NCBI GenBank assembly: GCA_964422155.1
Contig: CAYQZZ010000003.1
Location: forward strand, 12,462 to 76,461
Origin: JBGPRB01 sp964422155
GTDB taxonomy: Bacteria > Chloroflexota > Dehalococcoidia > Dehalococcoidales > RBG-16-60-22
Direction: 5' to 3'
DNA: 64,000 bases
Both the position numbers and the translations under genes were made by a program. The notes below the pieces were generated by a model. The model was not told where the DNA came from. It saw only the letters and a program-made list of their open reading frames with translations, and did no database searches. Each line of letters starts with the position of its first letter. Position 1 is the stretch's first letter. Of the stretch, positions 42,673 through 51,448 are shown piece by piece.

Positions 42673-44121
42673 ATGTCTGAGAGTTGGCAACCGAAACTTG
42701 GCGATAAGTTCTTCCGCCCCCGAAGAATTACACGATTCCATTTGAGACGAGTGCTAGGCGTACCTGGCCTTTTTAGCGCTGCATATGGTAATGTGGGCTC
42801 TTCCATCTATTATGGTCTGGGGGTGGTGGCCATGTCTGCACTTGGGCTGACTCCTCTAGTACTGATGGTCTCCGGTGTTCTTTTCCTGTTCACGGCCATG
42901 ACTTACGCTGAAGGTGCTACGGCGCTGCCTGAGGCGGGTGGTTCAGGGGCTTTCGCCCACCGCGCTTTTAACCATTGGGTGAGTTTCATTGCCAGCTGGG
43001 TACTTATGCTGGACTACATCGTTACCATGTCAATCTCCGCCTTTACGGCGGCTAACTATCTGGGGTATTTCTTTCCAGCCATCAAACAATGGCCGACTAA
43101 TAGTATAGGTGGCGTCATTATTGTAGCCATACTCGCGTTTGTAAATATTCGGGGGGTGCAATCCTCTTCGCGTCTTAACATAGCACTTGTCCTTGTGGAC
43201 ATACTTACCCAGGTCGCCATCGTGGTGCTTGGTGTGCTCATGATTATCAATATCCCGCAGTTGCTCCGGAATATCCACTGGGGTATCGCCCCAACGATGA
43301 ATCAGTTTCTATTCGGTATCTCGATATCGATGATAGCGTACACCGGTATAGAAACCGTGGCTAATCTTGGCAGCGAAGCGCGAGAACCTGAAAAAAGCAT
43401 ACCCAGAGCCGTACTGTTTGTATTTGTTACCGTAATTATCCTTTATACTTTTCTCTCGATGACCGCTCTCAGTGCTTACCCGGTATACCAGGATGTGAAC
43501 GGTCAGTGGGTGACCGACCTGACCCGGAGGTTCTTGGAAGACCCCATAATGGGAATCGCTAATGTTGTGCCCGCTCTCATACGACCTGTCTTGAGTTTCT
43601 GGGTGGCTATTCTGGCCGTGACCATTCTAGTTATTGCCACTAACGCCGGTATGCTGGGTGCATCACGGCTGGCCTATTTCATGGGGCAGCGCCAGCAACT
43701 CCCCGGCGCTATCAGCAAAGTTAGCGCCAGGGCGAGGGTACCGGCTAACGCCATTATCATTTTCTCTATCATTGCTGGTGCATTAATTGCCACCGGCAGA
43801 ATCACGCTCCTTGCCGACCTGTACGCTTTTGGCGCAGTGCTGGCTTATACCACAGCGCATGCGTCTATTATTGCTTTGCGTATAAAAGAGCCAAATTTAC
43901 CCCGTCCTTTCAAGATACCATTGAACATCCACATACGTGGGAGAGAAATTCCCGTAACTGCAATTATTGGTGGACTGGCCACGTTTATCACATGGTTCAT
44001 CGTGGTATATACTCACGAAATCGGACGAATCGTTGGTTTTGCCTGGCTGGCCGTCGGTCTGTTTACCTATTATATGTATAGGCGAAGAAAACGCAAATTA
44101 GGTGCGGAAGGGTTGGGGTAA
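42673..44121 (+). CDS. APC-superfamily permease
   Basis: The 482-residue protein has about twelve membrane helices. The N-terminal GLFSAAYGNVGSSIYYGLG is the substrate-binding unwound helix of the APC fold. SMIAYTGIETVANLGSEAREPEKSIPRA is the conserved loop of amino-acid permeases. An upstream TTG at 42661 is also possible. It is followed by separate UspA and TrkA-type genes. Similar domains are fused in some APC potassium or amino-acid importers, so potassium transport is a reasonable alternative to amino-acid transport. Confidence 0.85.
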   Translation: MSESWQPKLGDKFFRPRRITRFHLRRVLGVPGLFSAAYGNVGSSIYYGLGVVAMSALGLTPLVLMVSGVLFLFTAMTYAEGATALPEAGGSGAFAHRAFNHWVSFIASWVLMLDYIVTMSISAFTAANYLGYFFPAIKQWPTNSIGGVIIVAILAFVNIRGVQSSSRLNIALVLVDILTQVAIVVLGVLMIINIPQLLRNIHWGIAPTMNQFLFGISISMIAYTGIETVANLGSEAREPEKSIPRAVLFVFVTVIILYTFLSMTALSAYPVYQDVNGQWVTDLTRRFLEDPIMGIANVVPALIRPVLSFWVAILAVTILVIATNAGMLGASRLAYFMGQRQQLPGAISKVSARARVPANAIIIFSIIAGALIATGRITLLADLYAFGAVLAYTTAHASIIALRIKEPNLPRPFKIPLNIHIRGREIPVTAIIGGLATFITWFIVVYTHEIGRIVGFAWLAVGLFTYYMYRRRKRKLGAEGLG

Positions 44122-44146
44122 TGTATTAATATTGACGAAAAGGGTA

Positions 44147-44175
44147 TTGTAGATTTTTGTCAATAGCATTATAAT
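44147..44175 (+). promoter_or_regulatory. Candidate promoter for the uspA-trkA genes
   Basis: TTGTAG (44147-44152) and TATAAT (44170-44175) are 17 bases apart. ATTGAC near 44131 and GTCAAT near 44159 form an inverted repeat around the -35 box, which could be an operator or the end of the permease transcript. Confidence 0.45.
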
Positions 44176-44213
44176 ACCCACTGTCTAGCTGATATTTAAT
44201 AAAGAAGGTACGG

Positions 44214-44627
44214 GTGTTTAAGAAGATTCTGGTACCGGTTGTCGGCAGCGAAGCAGATATAGAGACCATAAAACTGGCCTGTCGGCTGGCCAAGAAGGAT
44301 AAGGGCAAAGTCTGGGCGGTTTCGGTGGTGGCTATCAAACGCGCCCTGCCGCTGGATGCCGAAATCGACTCCGAAATTAAGAAGGCCGAGGAAATACTCG
44401 ACCGGATTGAGAGCATCGCCGAGGAAGAGGACTATGAGGTTGAGACCGATGTCCTTCAAGCCAGGGAGGTCGGTCCGGCGATAGTGGATGAAGCGGTGGA
44501 AAGAGGTGTCAGTCTTATTTTAATGGGTATTACCCATAAAGTTCACTTCGGGCAGTTCAGTATGGGGAATGTCGTCCCTTATGTGTTGAAAAATTCTCCC
44601 TGCCCGGTTATACTCTACCAGCAGTGA
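44214..44627 (+). CDS. Universal stress protein (UspA family)
   Basis: The 137-residue protein starts at GTG with FKKILVPVVGSEADIETIKLA. The nucleotide motif IVDEAVERGVSLILMGITHK comes later, followed by GNVVPYVLKNSPCPVILY. The C-terminal motif corresponds to the G-x2-G-x9-G(S/T) ATP loop, though SMGNVVPYVL is a variant, so ATP binding is uncertain. Its place between a permease and two TrkA-like proteins suggests a regulatory subunit of transport. Confidence 0.88.
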   Translation: MFKKILVPVVGSEADIETIKLACRLAKKDKGKVWAVSVVAIKRALPLDAEIDSEIKKAEEILDRIESIAEEEDYEVETDVLQAREVGPAIVDEAVERGVSLILMGITHKVHFGQFSMGNVVPYVLKNSPCPVILYQQ

Positions 44628-44658
44628 GATAATAACAGAACAAGGTCAGGTTTTTTGT

Positions 44659-45057
44659 ATGAAAATAGTTATCATGGGATGCGGGCGGGTCGGCGCCAGG
44701 CTTGCCTCTTTGCTGGATGAAGACGGCCATAAGGTTACTATCCTGGATAATGATACATATAGTTTTCGCAGATTGCCGCCTTCGTTTGGCGGTATGGCCC
44801 TTTTCGGCAACGGTATCGATGAGGAGGCCCTCAAGAGAGCCGGTATCGAGGAGGCGGATGTTTTCGTGGCATTGACGCAGGGTGACAATCGCAATGTCAT
44901 GTCCTGCCAGATTGCCAAGCATATCTTCAAAGTACCCAGGGTAGTATGTCGTATATACGACCCGTTGCGGGAAGAAATGTATAGCGCTCTGGGTCTGGAA
45001 ACCATAAGCCCGACCAAAATATTTGCCCAGTTACTCAAAGAGAGGATAGAGGGTTGA
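44659..45057 (+). CDS. TrkA-N domain protein without C-terminal domain
   Basis: The 132-residue protein is a single RCK/TrkA-N Rossmann domain. It begins MKIVIMGCGRVGARLASLLDE, contains FGNGIDEEALKRAGIEEADV and ends soon after the fold. It lacks the TrkA-C ligand domain carried by the next gene. Such domains bind NAD(H) or nucleotides and gate potassium channels or transporters. It probably pairs with the following protein. Confidence 0.85.
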   Translation: MKIVIMGCGRVGARLASLLDEDGHKVTILDNDTYSFRRLPPSFGGMALFGNGIDEEALKRAGIEEADVFVALTQGDNRNVMSCQIAKHIFKVPRVVCRIYDPLREEMYSALGLETISPTKIFAQLLKERIEG

Positions 45058-45070
45058 GGTAATAAATTAT

Positions 45071-45733
45071 ATGTACATTATTGTTATTGGCGGTGGTCGG
45101 CTGGGTTATTACCTGCTTAAGGCTTTGCTTAATGAAGGCCATGAGGTACTGGTGCTGGAAAAGGATGCCCGCATCTGCAAGACTATTACCGATGAGCTGG
45201 GTAGTGTCTGTTTTCGCGGTGATGGCTGCGAAGCGGCAACTCTCGCCGAAGTGGGCACTGGCCGGGCGGACATGTTCGTGGCGGTGACCGGCGACGACGA
45301 GGATAACTTGGTCGCCTGCCAGGTAGCCAGGCACAAGCACAACGTACCCCGCACTATCGCCCGTATCCGCAACCCGCAAAATGCCATCCTCTTCAAAAAA
45401 CTGGGAGTGGATGTTACTGTCAGCTCCACTGACCTTATTCTTGAGGCGATAGAGCGGGAAGTTCCGACGCATCCCGTGACACAGTTGCTGACCCTTGAGG
45501 AAAAGGGTCTGGTAATTGTCGACGTTAAAATTTCTCCTGAGTCTGCCACAGTAGGGAAAACAGTCAAGGAGCTATCTCTGCCCAGAGAAAGCAAACTGGC
45601 GATTGTTATTCCCGCCGAAGGCAGTGCTTATGTACCCGTAGCCGGTACCGTACTTCAGGCCGGCGACCAGATAATAGCCATAACCACACCCGAGTCCAAA
45701 GAGGCTTTACGGGCAGCCCTGAGGGGTGTTTGA
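45071..45733 (+). CDS. TrkA-type potassium uptake regulatory protein
   Basis: The 220-residue protein has a TrkA-N domain (YIIVIGGGRLGYYLLKALLNEG, then ATLAEVGTGRADMFVAVTGDDEDN) and a TrkA-C domain from about residue 145 to the end. It starts 13 bases after the single-domain paralogue. No TrkH or KtrB channel is in the window. The nearby APC permease may be its partner, or the channel is elsewhere. Confidence 0.88.
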   Translation: MYIIVIGGGRLGYYLLKALLNEGHEVLVLEKDARICKTITDELGSVCFRGDGCEAATLAEVGTGRADMFVAVTGDDEDNLVACQVARHKHNVPRTIARIRNPQNAILFKKLGVDVTVSSTDLILEAIEREVPTHPVTQLLTLEEKGLVIVDVKISPESATVGKTVKELSLPRESKLAIVIPAEGSAYVPVAGTVLQAGDQIIAITTPESKEALRAALRGV

Positions 45734-45902
45734 GCAGGTTAATATTTTTATATTGGTTGCCTGTCGATTATTTTTGTAGCAACCCTTTGATATAATTCTC
45801 GTCCTTTCCCCGTGATACCTTGTTGAGTGTGCTGCTGGTTTCAATTCGCCAGATGGCAATCAGGATTACTATTGTTCAGCTTCTCGGCTGTGGAGCCAAC
45901 AC

Positions 45903-46412
45903 ATGAAGGTAAGCAGGTTCGTTAACGGCTGGACTCTGATGGCTTTGCTCCTGATAGCGGTAATTATCGCCGGCAGTGTGCTCATCTGGTCGAAAAGCAG
46001 CCGGAGCCAGGCCATCGAAATTTCTTTGGTACCAGGTCAGGAACCGGTGGGCAAAATATATGTCGGTGGTGCGGTTAATAACCCCGGCTTTTATCCTTTA
46101 TATGCCGGTGACAGCATTGAAGATATTATCCGGGCTGCCGGTGGTATTACCGATGGTGCTGACCTGAGCAAGGTTAAACTTACTGTTTCCAGAGCGGATA
46201 AGGAAGACACTCTACAAAAAGTCAATATCAACCGGGCGGAAGCCTGGTTACTGGAAGCACTACCTGGAATCGGCGGGGTCAGGGCTAAGGCTATTATAGA
46301 GTATCGTCAGCGGAACGGCATGTTTCGTGATATTAATGAGCTGACCAGAGTGCCGGGCCTGGGCAGCGATACTTTTGAGTTAGTTAAAAATCTTGTTACC
46401 GTCACCGACTGA
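45903..46412 (+). CDS. comEA: Competence DNA receptor ComEA
   Basis: The 169-residue protein has an N-terminal membrane anchor (WTLMALLLIAVIIAGSVLIW) and an SLBB domain (KIYVGGAVNNPGFYPL). Two C-terminal helix-hairpin-helix units bind DNA (VNINRAEAWLLEALPGIGGVRA). It binds incoming DNA outside the membrane for ComEC. Length and order are typical, and comEC starts 18 bases downstream. Confidence 0.93.
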   Translation: MKVSRFVNGWTLMALLLIAVIIAGSVLIWSKSSRSQAIEISLVPGQEPVGKIYVGGAVNNPGFYPLYAGDSIEDIIRAAGGITDGADLSKVKLTVSRADKEDTLQKVNINRAEAWLLEALPGIGGVRAKAIIEYRQRNGMFRDINELTRVPGLGSDTFELVKNLVTVTD

Positions 46413-46429
46413 TTTCAGGGTGGGGGCTC

Positions 46430-48850
46430 GTGTTACTGATTTGTCTTAGCTGTGTCTGGATAGCCGGGATATTTCTCGGTTCCAGGTTAAATTTACCCCC
46501 GCTGCTCTGCCTCGCTGGGCTCGTCCCGCTGCCTCTGTTCTTTTTTACCCGTCGCCACCGGAAAGCGGTGATTTTTGCCAGTCTGGGGATTATTGTCCTT
46601 GTCGCGGCAGCCGTTTATTCGTATTCGAGTCTTTACATCGTTGATGAAGGCCGACTCCATTTCTATAACGACCGTGGCATTGCCGAGATAAAAGGGATGG
46701 TAGCGGGAGACCCGGATGTCAGGGATAAAAGCACACATCTCACCTTATCGGCTGCAGCTATCAGGCTGGACACCGGCTGGCGGGAGGTCGAGGGAAGGGT
46801 ACTGGTATTCGTGCCCAGGTTTCCTGCCTACAGCTATGGCGATATGCTCAGGGTAACCGGTGAGTTGAAGACACCGCCCCAGCTTGGCGACTTTGATTAC
46901 CGGGGATATCTGGCGCATCAGGGCATCTCTACGACCATGCTCTATCCCCGCATAGAGGTGCTGGATACCGGTCAGGGATTCAAGCCGCTGGCATGGATTT
47001 TTTCTCTGAGGGGACGCCTGGCGCAAACACTGGCGGAGGTGCTGCCCGAACCGCAGGCATCGCTGGCCCAGGGGATTGTCCTGGGAATACGGGGCAATAT
47101 TCCCGAAGATTTAAACAACGATTTCACCCGCAGCGGTACGGCCCATCTGCTGGCGATTTCCGGTTTCAATCTCAGCATCATGGCCGGTGTCCTGCTCAGC
47201 ATTGGGCTGTGGCTTCTCGGACGGCGGCATTATCTATATGTCTGGCTGGCGCTCGGCGCTATCTGGCTCTATACGTTAATCACGGGGATGAGCCCGCCGG
47301 TGGTGCGGGGCGCTATCATGGCCAGTCTGTTTCTGCTGGCTGAAGCCCTGGGCCGTCAGCGCAGTGCCATGGTGGCTTTGACCTTTGCGGCAGCGGTCAT
47401 GGTGGGCATCAGTCCCTATATTCTGGGTGATGCATCTTTCCAGTTGAGCTTTTTGGCTATGGCCGGCCTGATTTTTATTTATCCGATTCTCCGGGACCCG
47501 GGAAGGTGCATAGCCGCGGCCTGGCTGGGTGATGAAGGAATCTTCGTTTCTATAGCTAATATTTCCGTCGATACCCTGGGTGCTACCCTGGGAGCTATCA
47601 TCGCCGTCTGGCCTTTAGTCGCTTATTACTTCGGCATCTTTTCGCTGGTAGGGCCTCTAGCCACATTTCTGGCCACGCCGGCATTGACCGTCATTATTGT
47701 CACCGGGGCTTTAACCGGGATTCTCGGGCTGGCCTCGCTGGTGGCTGCCCAGGTTATGGGCTGGCTTGCCTGGCTCTTCCTTTCATATATGATGCTGGTA
47801 GTCAGCGGTCTGGCGGCACCGTCTTTATCTTCGATTGAAGTGGACTCGATTAGCCCGGCCTTTATAGTGGGTTATTATGTGGTGCTGGCGGCAGCAATCT
47901 GGCTTCATAGTCGCTGGAGAAAGCTGCGCAGCCTGATGTCCGGCGCGGCTGGTGTCATGAAAGCAGGGATGAGTCTGCCCTTCGGGATTTCCAGAAACAT
48001 TAAATGGATTATCGTGCCTTTGCTGTTGCTGGCGGCGCTGGTTTCTTACACGGCGGCCACCATGCCTGGTGATGAACTTCATGTCAGCTTTCTCGATGTC
48101 GGTGAGGGAGACGCTATTTTTATTCAGAAAGGAAACCAGCAGGTTCTTATCGATGGCGGCCCCGGTCCCCAGGCGATAGACCTGGGACTCAGCCGCCGGA
48201 TGCCTTTCTGGGACCGGACTATCGATTTGCTGGTGTTGACCCATCCCCACCAGGACCACCTCGCCGGGCTTTTAGAAGTGCTCCGGCGTTATCGGGTGGG
48301 GCAGGTGCTCTATCCGGCTCTCGACTACAAGTCGCCGTTATTTGATGAGTGGTTGAGGCTTATTACGGAAAATGGGATAAAGAGCACCATTGCCTGTGCC
48401 GGACAGCAAATTGACATGGGTGATGGTATGGTGATGGAGGTGTTGAATCCGCCGGTAAACCCCTTGTCCGATAGCGAGTCGGATTTAGATAACAATAGTG
48501 TCGTATTGCACCTTAGAGATGGCAGAGTCAGCTTTCTGCTGGCCGCCGATATCATGAGGGATACCGAGTGGGAGCTTGTCAGAGAGCGGGCCGACCTGCC
48601 CGGCACGGTTCTCAAGGTAGCCCACCACGGCTCGGCTACCTCCACCACGCCTGAGTTTCTGGCGGTAGTCAATCCTGAAGTAGCTGTCATCTCCGTTGGC
48701 GCCGACAATAAATTCGGCCTGCCGAACCAGGAAGTGGTCAGCCGGCTGGAGGGAAAAATCGGCCGGGGAAATATCTACCGCACCGATAAGTATGGTACGA
48801 TAGAATTTATTACTGACGGGAAGAGGCTGTGGGTGGAGAAAATGAAATAA
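46430..48850 (+). CDS. comEC: Competence DNA channel ComEC
   Basis: The 806-residue membrane protein starts at GTG. It has an N-terminal DUF4131 region, the competence channel core (GILVGIRGNIPEDL-like region with SGTAHLLAISGFNLSIMAG), and many helices. The C-terminal metallo-beta-lactamase domain contains LDVGEGDAIFIQ, LTHPHQDHLAGL and VAHHGSATS. It carries one DNA strand into the cell, and the nuclease-like domain may degrade the other. Natural transformation would also need comF and a type IV pilus elsewhere. Confidence 0.94.
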   Translation: MLLICLSCVWIAGIFLGSRLNLPPLLCLAGLVPLPLFFFTRRHRKAVIFASLGIIVLVAAAVYSYSSLYIVDEGRLHFYNDRGIAEIKGMVAGDPDVRDKSTHLTLSAAAIRLDTGWREVEGRVLVFVPRFPAYSYGDMLRVTGELKTPPQLGDFDYRGYLAHQGISTTMLYPRIEVLDTGQGFKPLAWIFSLRGRLAQTLAEVLPEPQASLAQGIVLGIRGNIPEDLNNDFTRSGTAHLLAISGFNLSIMAGVLLSIGLWLLGRRHYLYVWLALGAIWLYTLITGMSPPVVRGAIMASLFLLAEALGRQRSAMVALTFAAAVMVGISPYILGDASFQLSFLAMAGLIFIYPILRDPGRCIAAAWLGDEGIFVSIANISVDTLGATLGAIIAVWPLVAYYFGIFSLVGPLATFLATPALTVIIVTGALTGILGLASLVAAQVMGWLAWLFLSYMMLVVSGLAAPSLSSIEVDSISPAFIVGYYVVLAAAIWLHSRWRKLRSLMSGAAGVMKAGMSLPFGISRNIKWIIVPLLLLAALVSYTAATMPGDELHVSFLDVGEGDAIFIQKGNQQVLIDGGPGPQAIDLGLSRRMPFWDRTIDLLVLTHPHQDHLAGLLEVLRRYRVGQVLYPALDYKSPLFDEWLRLITENGIKSTIACAGQQIDMGDGMVMEVLNPPVNPLSDSESDLDNNSVVLHLRDGRVSFLLAADIMRDTEWELVRERADLPGTVLKVAHHGSATSTTPEFLAVVNPEVAVISVGADNKFGLPNQEVVSRLEGKIGRGNIYRTDKYGTIEFITDGKRLWVEKMK

Positions 48851-48866
48851 GATAGTTTTAATTTGG

Positions 48867-49262
48867 TTAATTGATCGTATCTACTTCTGATATTAGATTA
48901 CGAAATTCTGTAATCATTCTAAATATTTCACGGCGATTAGTCTTTAATAAATTTCTTATTTCATGCTCACGCACCATGGCTGCTTCTCTTGTAGGCAATA
49001 TTTCAAAGTATCTTAACTTTGGATGCTCTCCTGCTGTAGAACGTGTTATACCTTCCTTATGCTCTAAAATTCGTTCTCTCAGTTCTCTAGTTTGCCCGAC
49101 GTATAATTCTCCTCTGTCAAGCTTTAATATGTATACATAAAACTTGTTAATCCCTTCATCTTTTTTTCTCCAAAATTTAGGGGGATTGGGAGTATAAGGC
49201 CGCTGTAAGAATGATACTGAATTCATTGTTCTGACAACACCCACGTTTTTTTCTCTACACAA
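48867..49262 (-). CDS. GIY-YIG endonuclease-domain protein
   Basis: The core reads FYVYILKLDRGELYVGQTRELRERILEH, a GIY-YIG fold in which GIY is FYV and YIG is LYVG. TREAAMVREHEIRNLLKTN carries the conserved Glu helix. Total length is 131, but the first 35 residues are not part of the domain and the start is uncertain. The family includes UvrC-like and stand-alone nucleases of unclear role. The gene is more AT-rich than its neighbours. Confidence 0.78.
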   Translation of the reverse strand: MCREKNVGVVRTMNSVSFLQRPYTPNPPKFWRKKDEGINKFYVYILKLDRGELYVGQTRELRERILEHKEGITRSTAGEHPKLRYFEILPTREAAMVREHEIRNLLKTNRREIFRMITEFRNLISEVDTIN

Positions 49263-49341
49263 AGGACATTACATCATGGTGTTGATATCATCAATAGCCA
49301 TTTAGTCCTGAACAAAAGTCCTTATATGGTTCTTCAGTTTT

Positions 49342-49992
49342 TTACCCCTTCCTCACCAGCATACATACATTCCTGGAAAAAACCTTTATCGGGAACCTGT
49401 ATTTGCTTTCCGGGAATGATTTCACCACCTCGAAGCCTGCCTTTATGACCATTTGCTCCAGTTCTCGGTAGGAGAACAGGTGATAGTAGCGGTAGAGCGT
49501 TTTATCCTGGCTTTTCCAGGGCACCAGCACATCTCTGGGCTTGAGCCAGAACCCGGGCTGCCATCTATTCCAGACGGTAATTAAAGCCTCGCCTCCGGGC
49601 TTGAGCACCCGCTTTAGTTCTTTCAGTGCCAGCAATCTTTCTTTGCTATCTTCGATATGGTGGTAGGTGGCCACGGCTATGGCCCGGTCGAAGGAATTAT
49701 TGGCGTAGGGGAGAAAGCGGGCATCGGCTTCCACGAGGTTGACGCTGAGTTTATATTTATCGGCATACTTCCTGGCAAGTTGCAGCATGTTTCGGGAAAA
49801 ATCGATGCCGTGCAGTTCGAAGTCCTGTCCGAAGGGCGGGAAGTCCGGCCCGTGAGCGCAGCCCACGTTGAGCAGCCGGCCCTTCTGCCACCGCTGCGCC
49901 AGCGCCTCCAACTCGGTGCTGAATATCGAGCGGTGCCTGAAGTGATACCACCCCGGAGCTATCTGGTCGAAGACTTCCCGCATTGTTGACAT
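49342..49992 (-). CDS. Trm9/ALKBH8-like tRNA wobble methyltransferase
   Basis: The 216-residue SAM enzyme has motif I LLNVGCAHGPDF (40-51) and SFDRAIAVATYHHIED. The C-terminal VPW (157-159) followed by YRYYHLFSYRELEQ is the hallmark of Trm9 and the ALKBH8 methyltransferase, which methylate carboxymethyluridine at tRNA position 34. It is divergent from elp3, with 44 bases between. Elp3 makes the substrate of Trm9, so a shared pathway is likely. A generic methyltransferase remains possible. Confidence 0.78.
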   Translation of the reverse strand: MSTMREVFDQIAPGWYHFRHRSIFSTELEALAQRWQKGRLLNVGCAHGPDFPPFGQDFELHGIDFSRNMLQLARKYADKYKLSVNLVEADARFLPYANNSFDRAIAVATYHHIEDSKERLLALKELKRVLKPGGEALITVWNRWQPGFWLKPRDVLVPWKSQDKTLYRYYHLFSYRELEQMVIKAGFEVVKSFPESKYRFPIKVFSRNVCMLVRKG

Positions 49993-50036
49993 AAGCTGGA
50001 ATCTGCTAAACTTAATAGGGTTGCCTGTTTAATAGT

Positions 50037-51437
50037 ATGGTTAAGATAAGGAAATTTGCAAGAACCATATCCGGGGTGACGCCGCTGGCCGTGATGACCA
50101 TGCCGATGAGCTGCCCGGGCAAGTGCCTGTACTGTCCGACCTTCCCGGATGCGCCGCAGAGCTACACGCCGGAGTCGCCGGCGGTGCTGCGTGCCAGAAG
50201 GTATGACTACGATGCCAGACAGCAGGTAGAGGTAAGGCTGGGGACGTTCTCGGAGATGGGGCACCCCACGGATAAAATCGAGCTAATTATCATGGGCGGC
50301 ACCTTTCTGGCTCATCCCATCGATTGCCAGTACCGGTTTGTCAAGGACTGCTACGATGGGTTGAACGGCGTGACATCGGCCACGCTGGAAGAAGCCAAGC
50401 GACTTAATGAAACCGCCCGGCACCGCTGCACCGGACTTTGTATCGAGACGAGGCCGGACTGGTGCGGGCAGGCGGAAATTGAGCGGATGCTGGAGTTCGG
50501 CGCCACCCGGGTCGAGCTCGGGGTGCAGACTCTGAGCGACGAAATCTACCGTCTGGTGAGGAGGGGACATGGCGTGGAGGCCGTGGTCGAAGCTACCGCC
50601 CGACTGCGGGAGCATGGCTTCAAGGTCTACTACCACTGGATGCCGGGTCTGCCCGGCTCGACGCCGGAGAAGGACATGGAGATGTCAAGGACGCTTTTTA
50701 CTGATGATAGCTTCAGGCCGGATGGACTTAAGCTTTATCCGACCATGGTTGTCGCCGGCACCGAGTTGGAGAAATGGTTTCGGGAAGGACGCTACCAGCC
50801 CTACGATGATGATACTATGGTCAACCTGACCATCGGTATAAAGTCGATTGTGCCGAAGTATGTCAGGATTTCCAGGGTCCTCCGCGATATTCCGTCCAAA
50901 TTTATCGTCGCTGGCCTCAAGGACTCGCTGCGGGATATCGTCAGGGAGCGGATGAGGCAGGAAGCCATCGTGTGTCACTGCATACGTTGCCGTGAGTACG
51001 GTCACCGGGCGCAGGCTGGCTGGGAAATCGGCGAACCTCATCTGGTCAGGATGGACTATGATGCCGCCGGCGGCAAAGAGGTCTTCCTGTCTTTCGAGGA
51101 TGAAAAAGAGACGCTTTTCGGCCTGCTGCGCTTGAGGATTCAGTCCCGGCCCATCCCGGTGCTGGGGCAGAGTCAGGACGGGAATCTGGCGTTAATCAGA
51201 GAGCTGCATGTTTTCGGCCCGGAAGTGCCGCTTAGTGAACAGAGAATAGAAGCGGCACAGCATAAGGGGCTGGGTAAAGCGTTGCTGCGCGAAGCCGAGC
51301 GGATTGCCCGTGATGAATTTAATGCTTGCCGGATGGTTGTCCTGAGCGGGAGCGGCGCTAAAGAGTATTACCGCACTGAGTTTGGCTATAGCTCGCAGGG
51401 CGATTATTTGGTTAAGACCCTGAGACCGCAGGGTTAA
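50037..51437 (+). CDS. elp3: Elp3-like tRNA uridine-34 carboxymethylating enzyme
   Basis: Elp3 adds a carboxymethyl group to wobble uridine using acetyl-CoA and radical SAM chemistry. The 466-residue protein has the cluster motif SCPGKCLYCP (Cys26, Cys30, Cys33) and the ETRPD motif. TRVELGVQTLSDEIYRLVRRGH is also present. A C-terminal GNAT domain has HKGLGKALLREAERIA and EYYRTEFGY. It lacks the long N-terminus of eukaryotic Elp3, as bacterial and archaeal versions do. The Trm9-like partner is divergent. Confidence 0.93.
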   Translation: MVKIRKFARTISGVTPLAVMTMPMSCPGKCLYCPTFPDAPQSYTPESPAVLRARRYDYDARQQVEVRLGTFSEMGHPTDKIELIIMGGTFLAHPIDCQYRFVKDCYDGLNGVTSATLEEAKRLNETARHRCTGLCIETRPDWCGQAEIERMLEFGATRVELGVQTLSDEIYRLVRRGHGVEAVVEATARLREHGFKVYYHWMPGLPGSTPEKDMEMSRTLFTDDSFRPDGLKLYPTMVVAGTELEKWFREGRYQPYDDDTMVNLTIGIKSIVPKYVRISRVLRDIPSKFIVAGLKDSLRDIVRERMRQEAIVCHCIRCREYGHRAQAGWEIGEPHLVRMDYDAAGGKEVFLSFEDEKETLFGLLRLRIQSRPIPVLGQSQDGNLALIRELHVFGPEVPLSEQRIEAAQHKGLGKALLREAERIARDEFNACRMVVLSGSGAKEYYRTEFGYSSQGDYLVKTLRPQG

Positions 51438-51448
51438 TCTTCCTCGCA

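Noticed and set aside
42492..42806. Long N-terminal extension of the XRE regulator
   Set aside because: It would overlap its own consensus promoter and the divergent permease. A good ribosome site supports the shorter start at 42491.
50020..50039. Shared 19-mer TTGCCTGTTTAATAGTATG upstream of elp3 and, with one change, at 61124-61142
   Set aside because: One such match is about what chance allows in a window of this size, so no common regulation is claimed.
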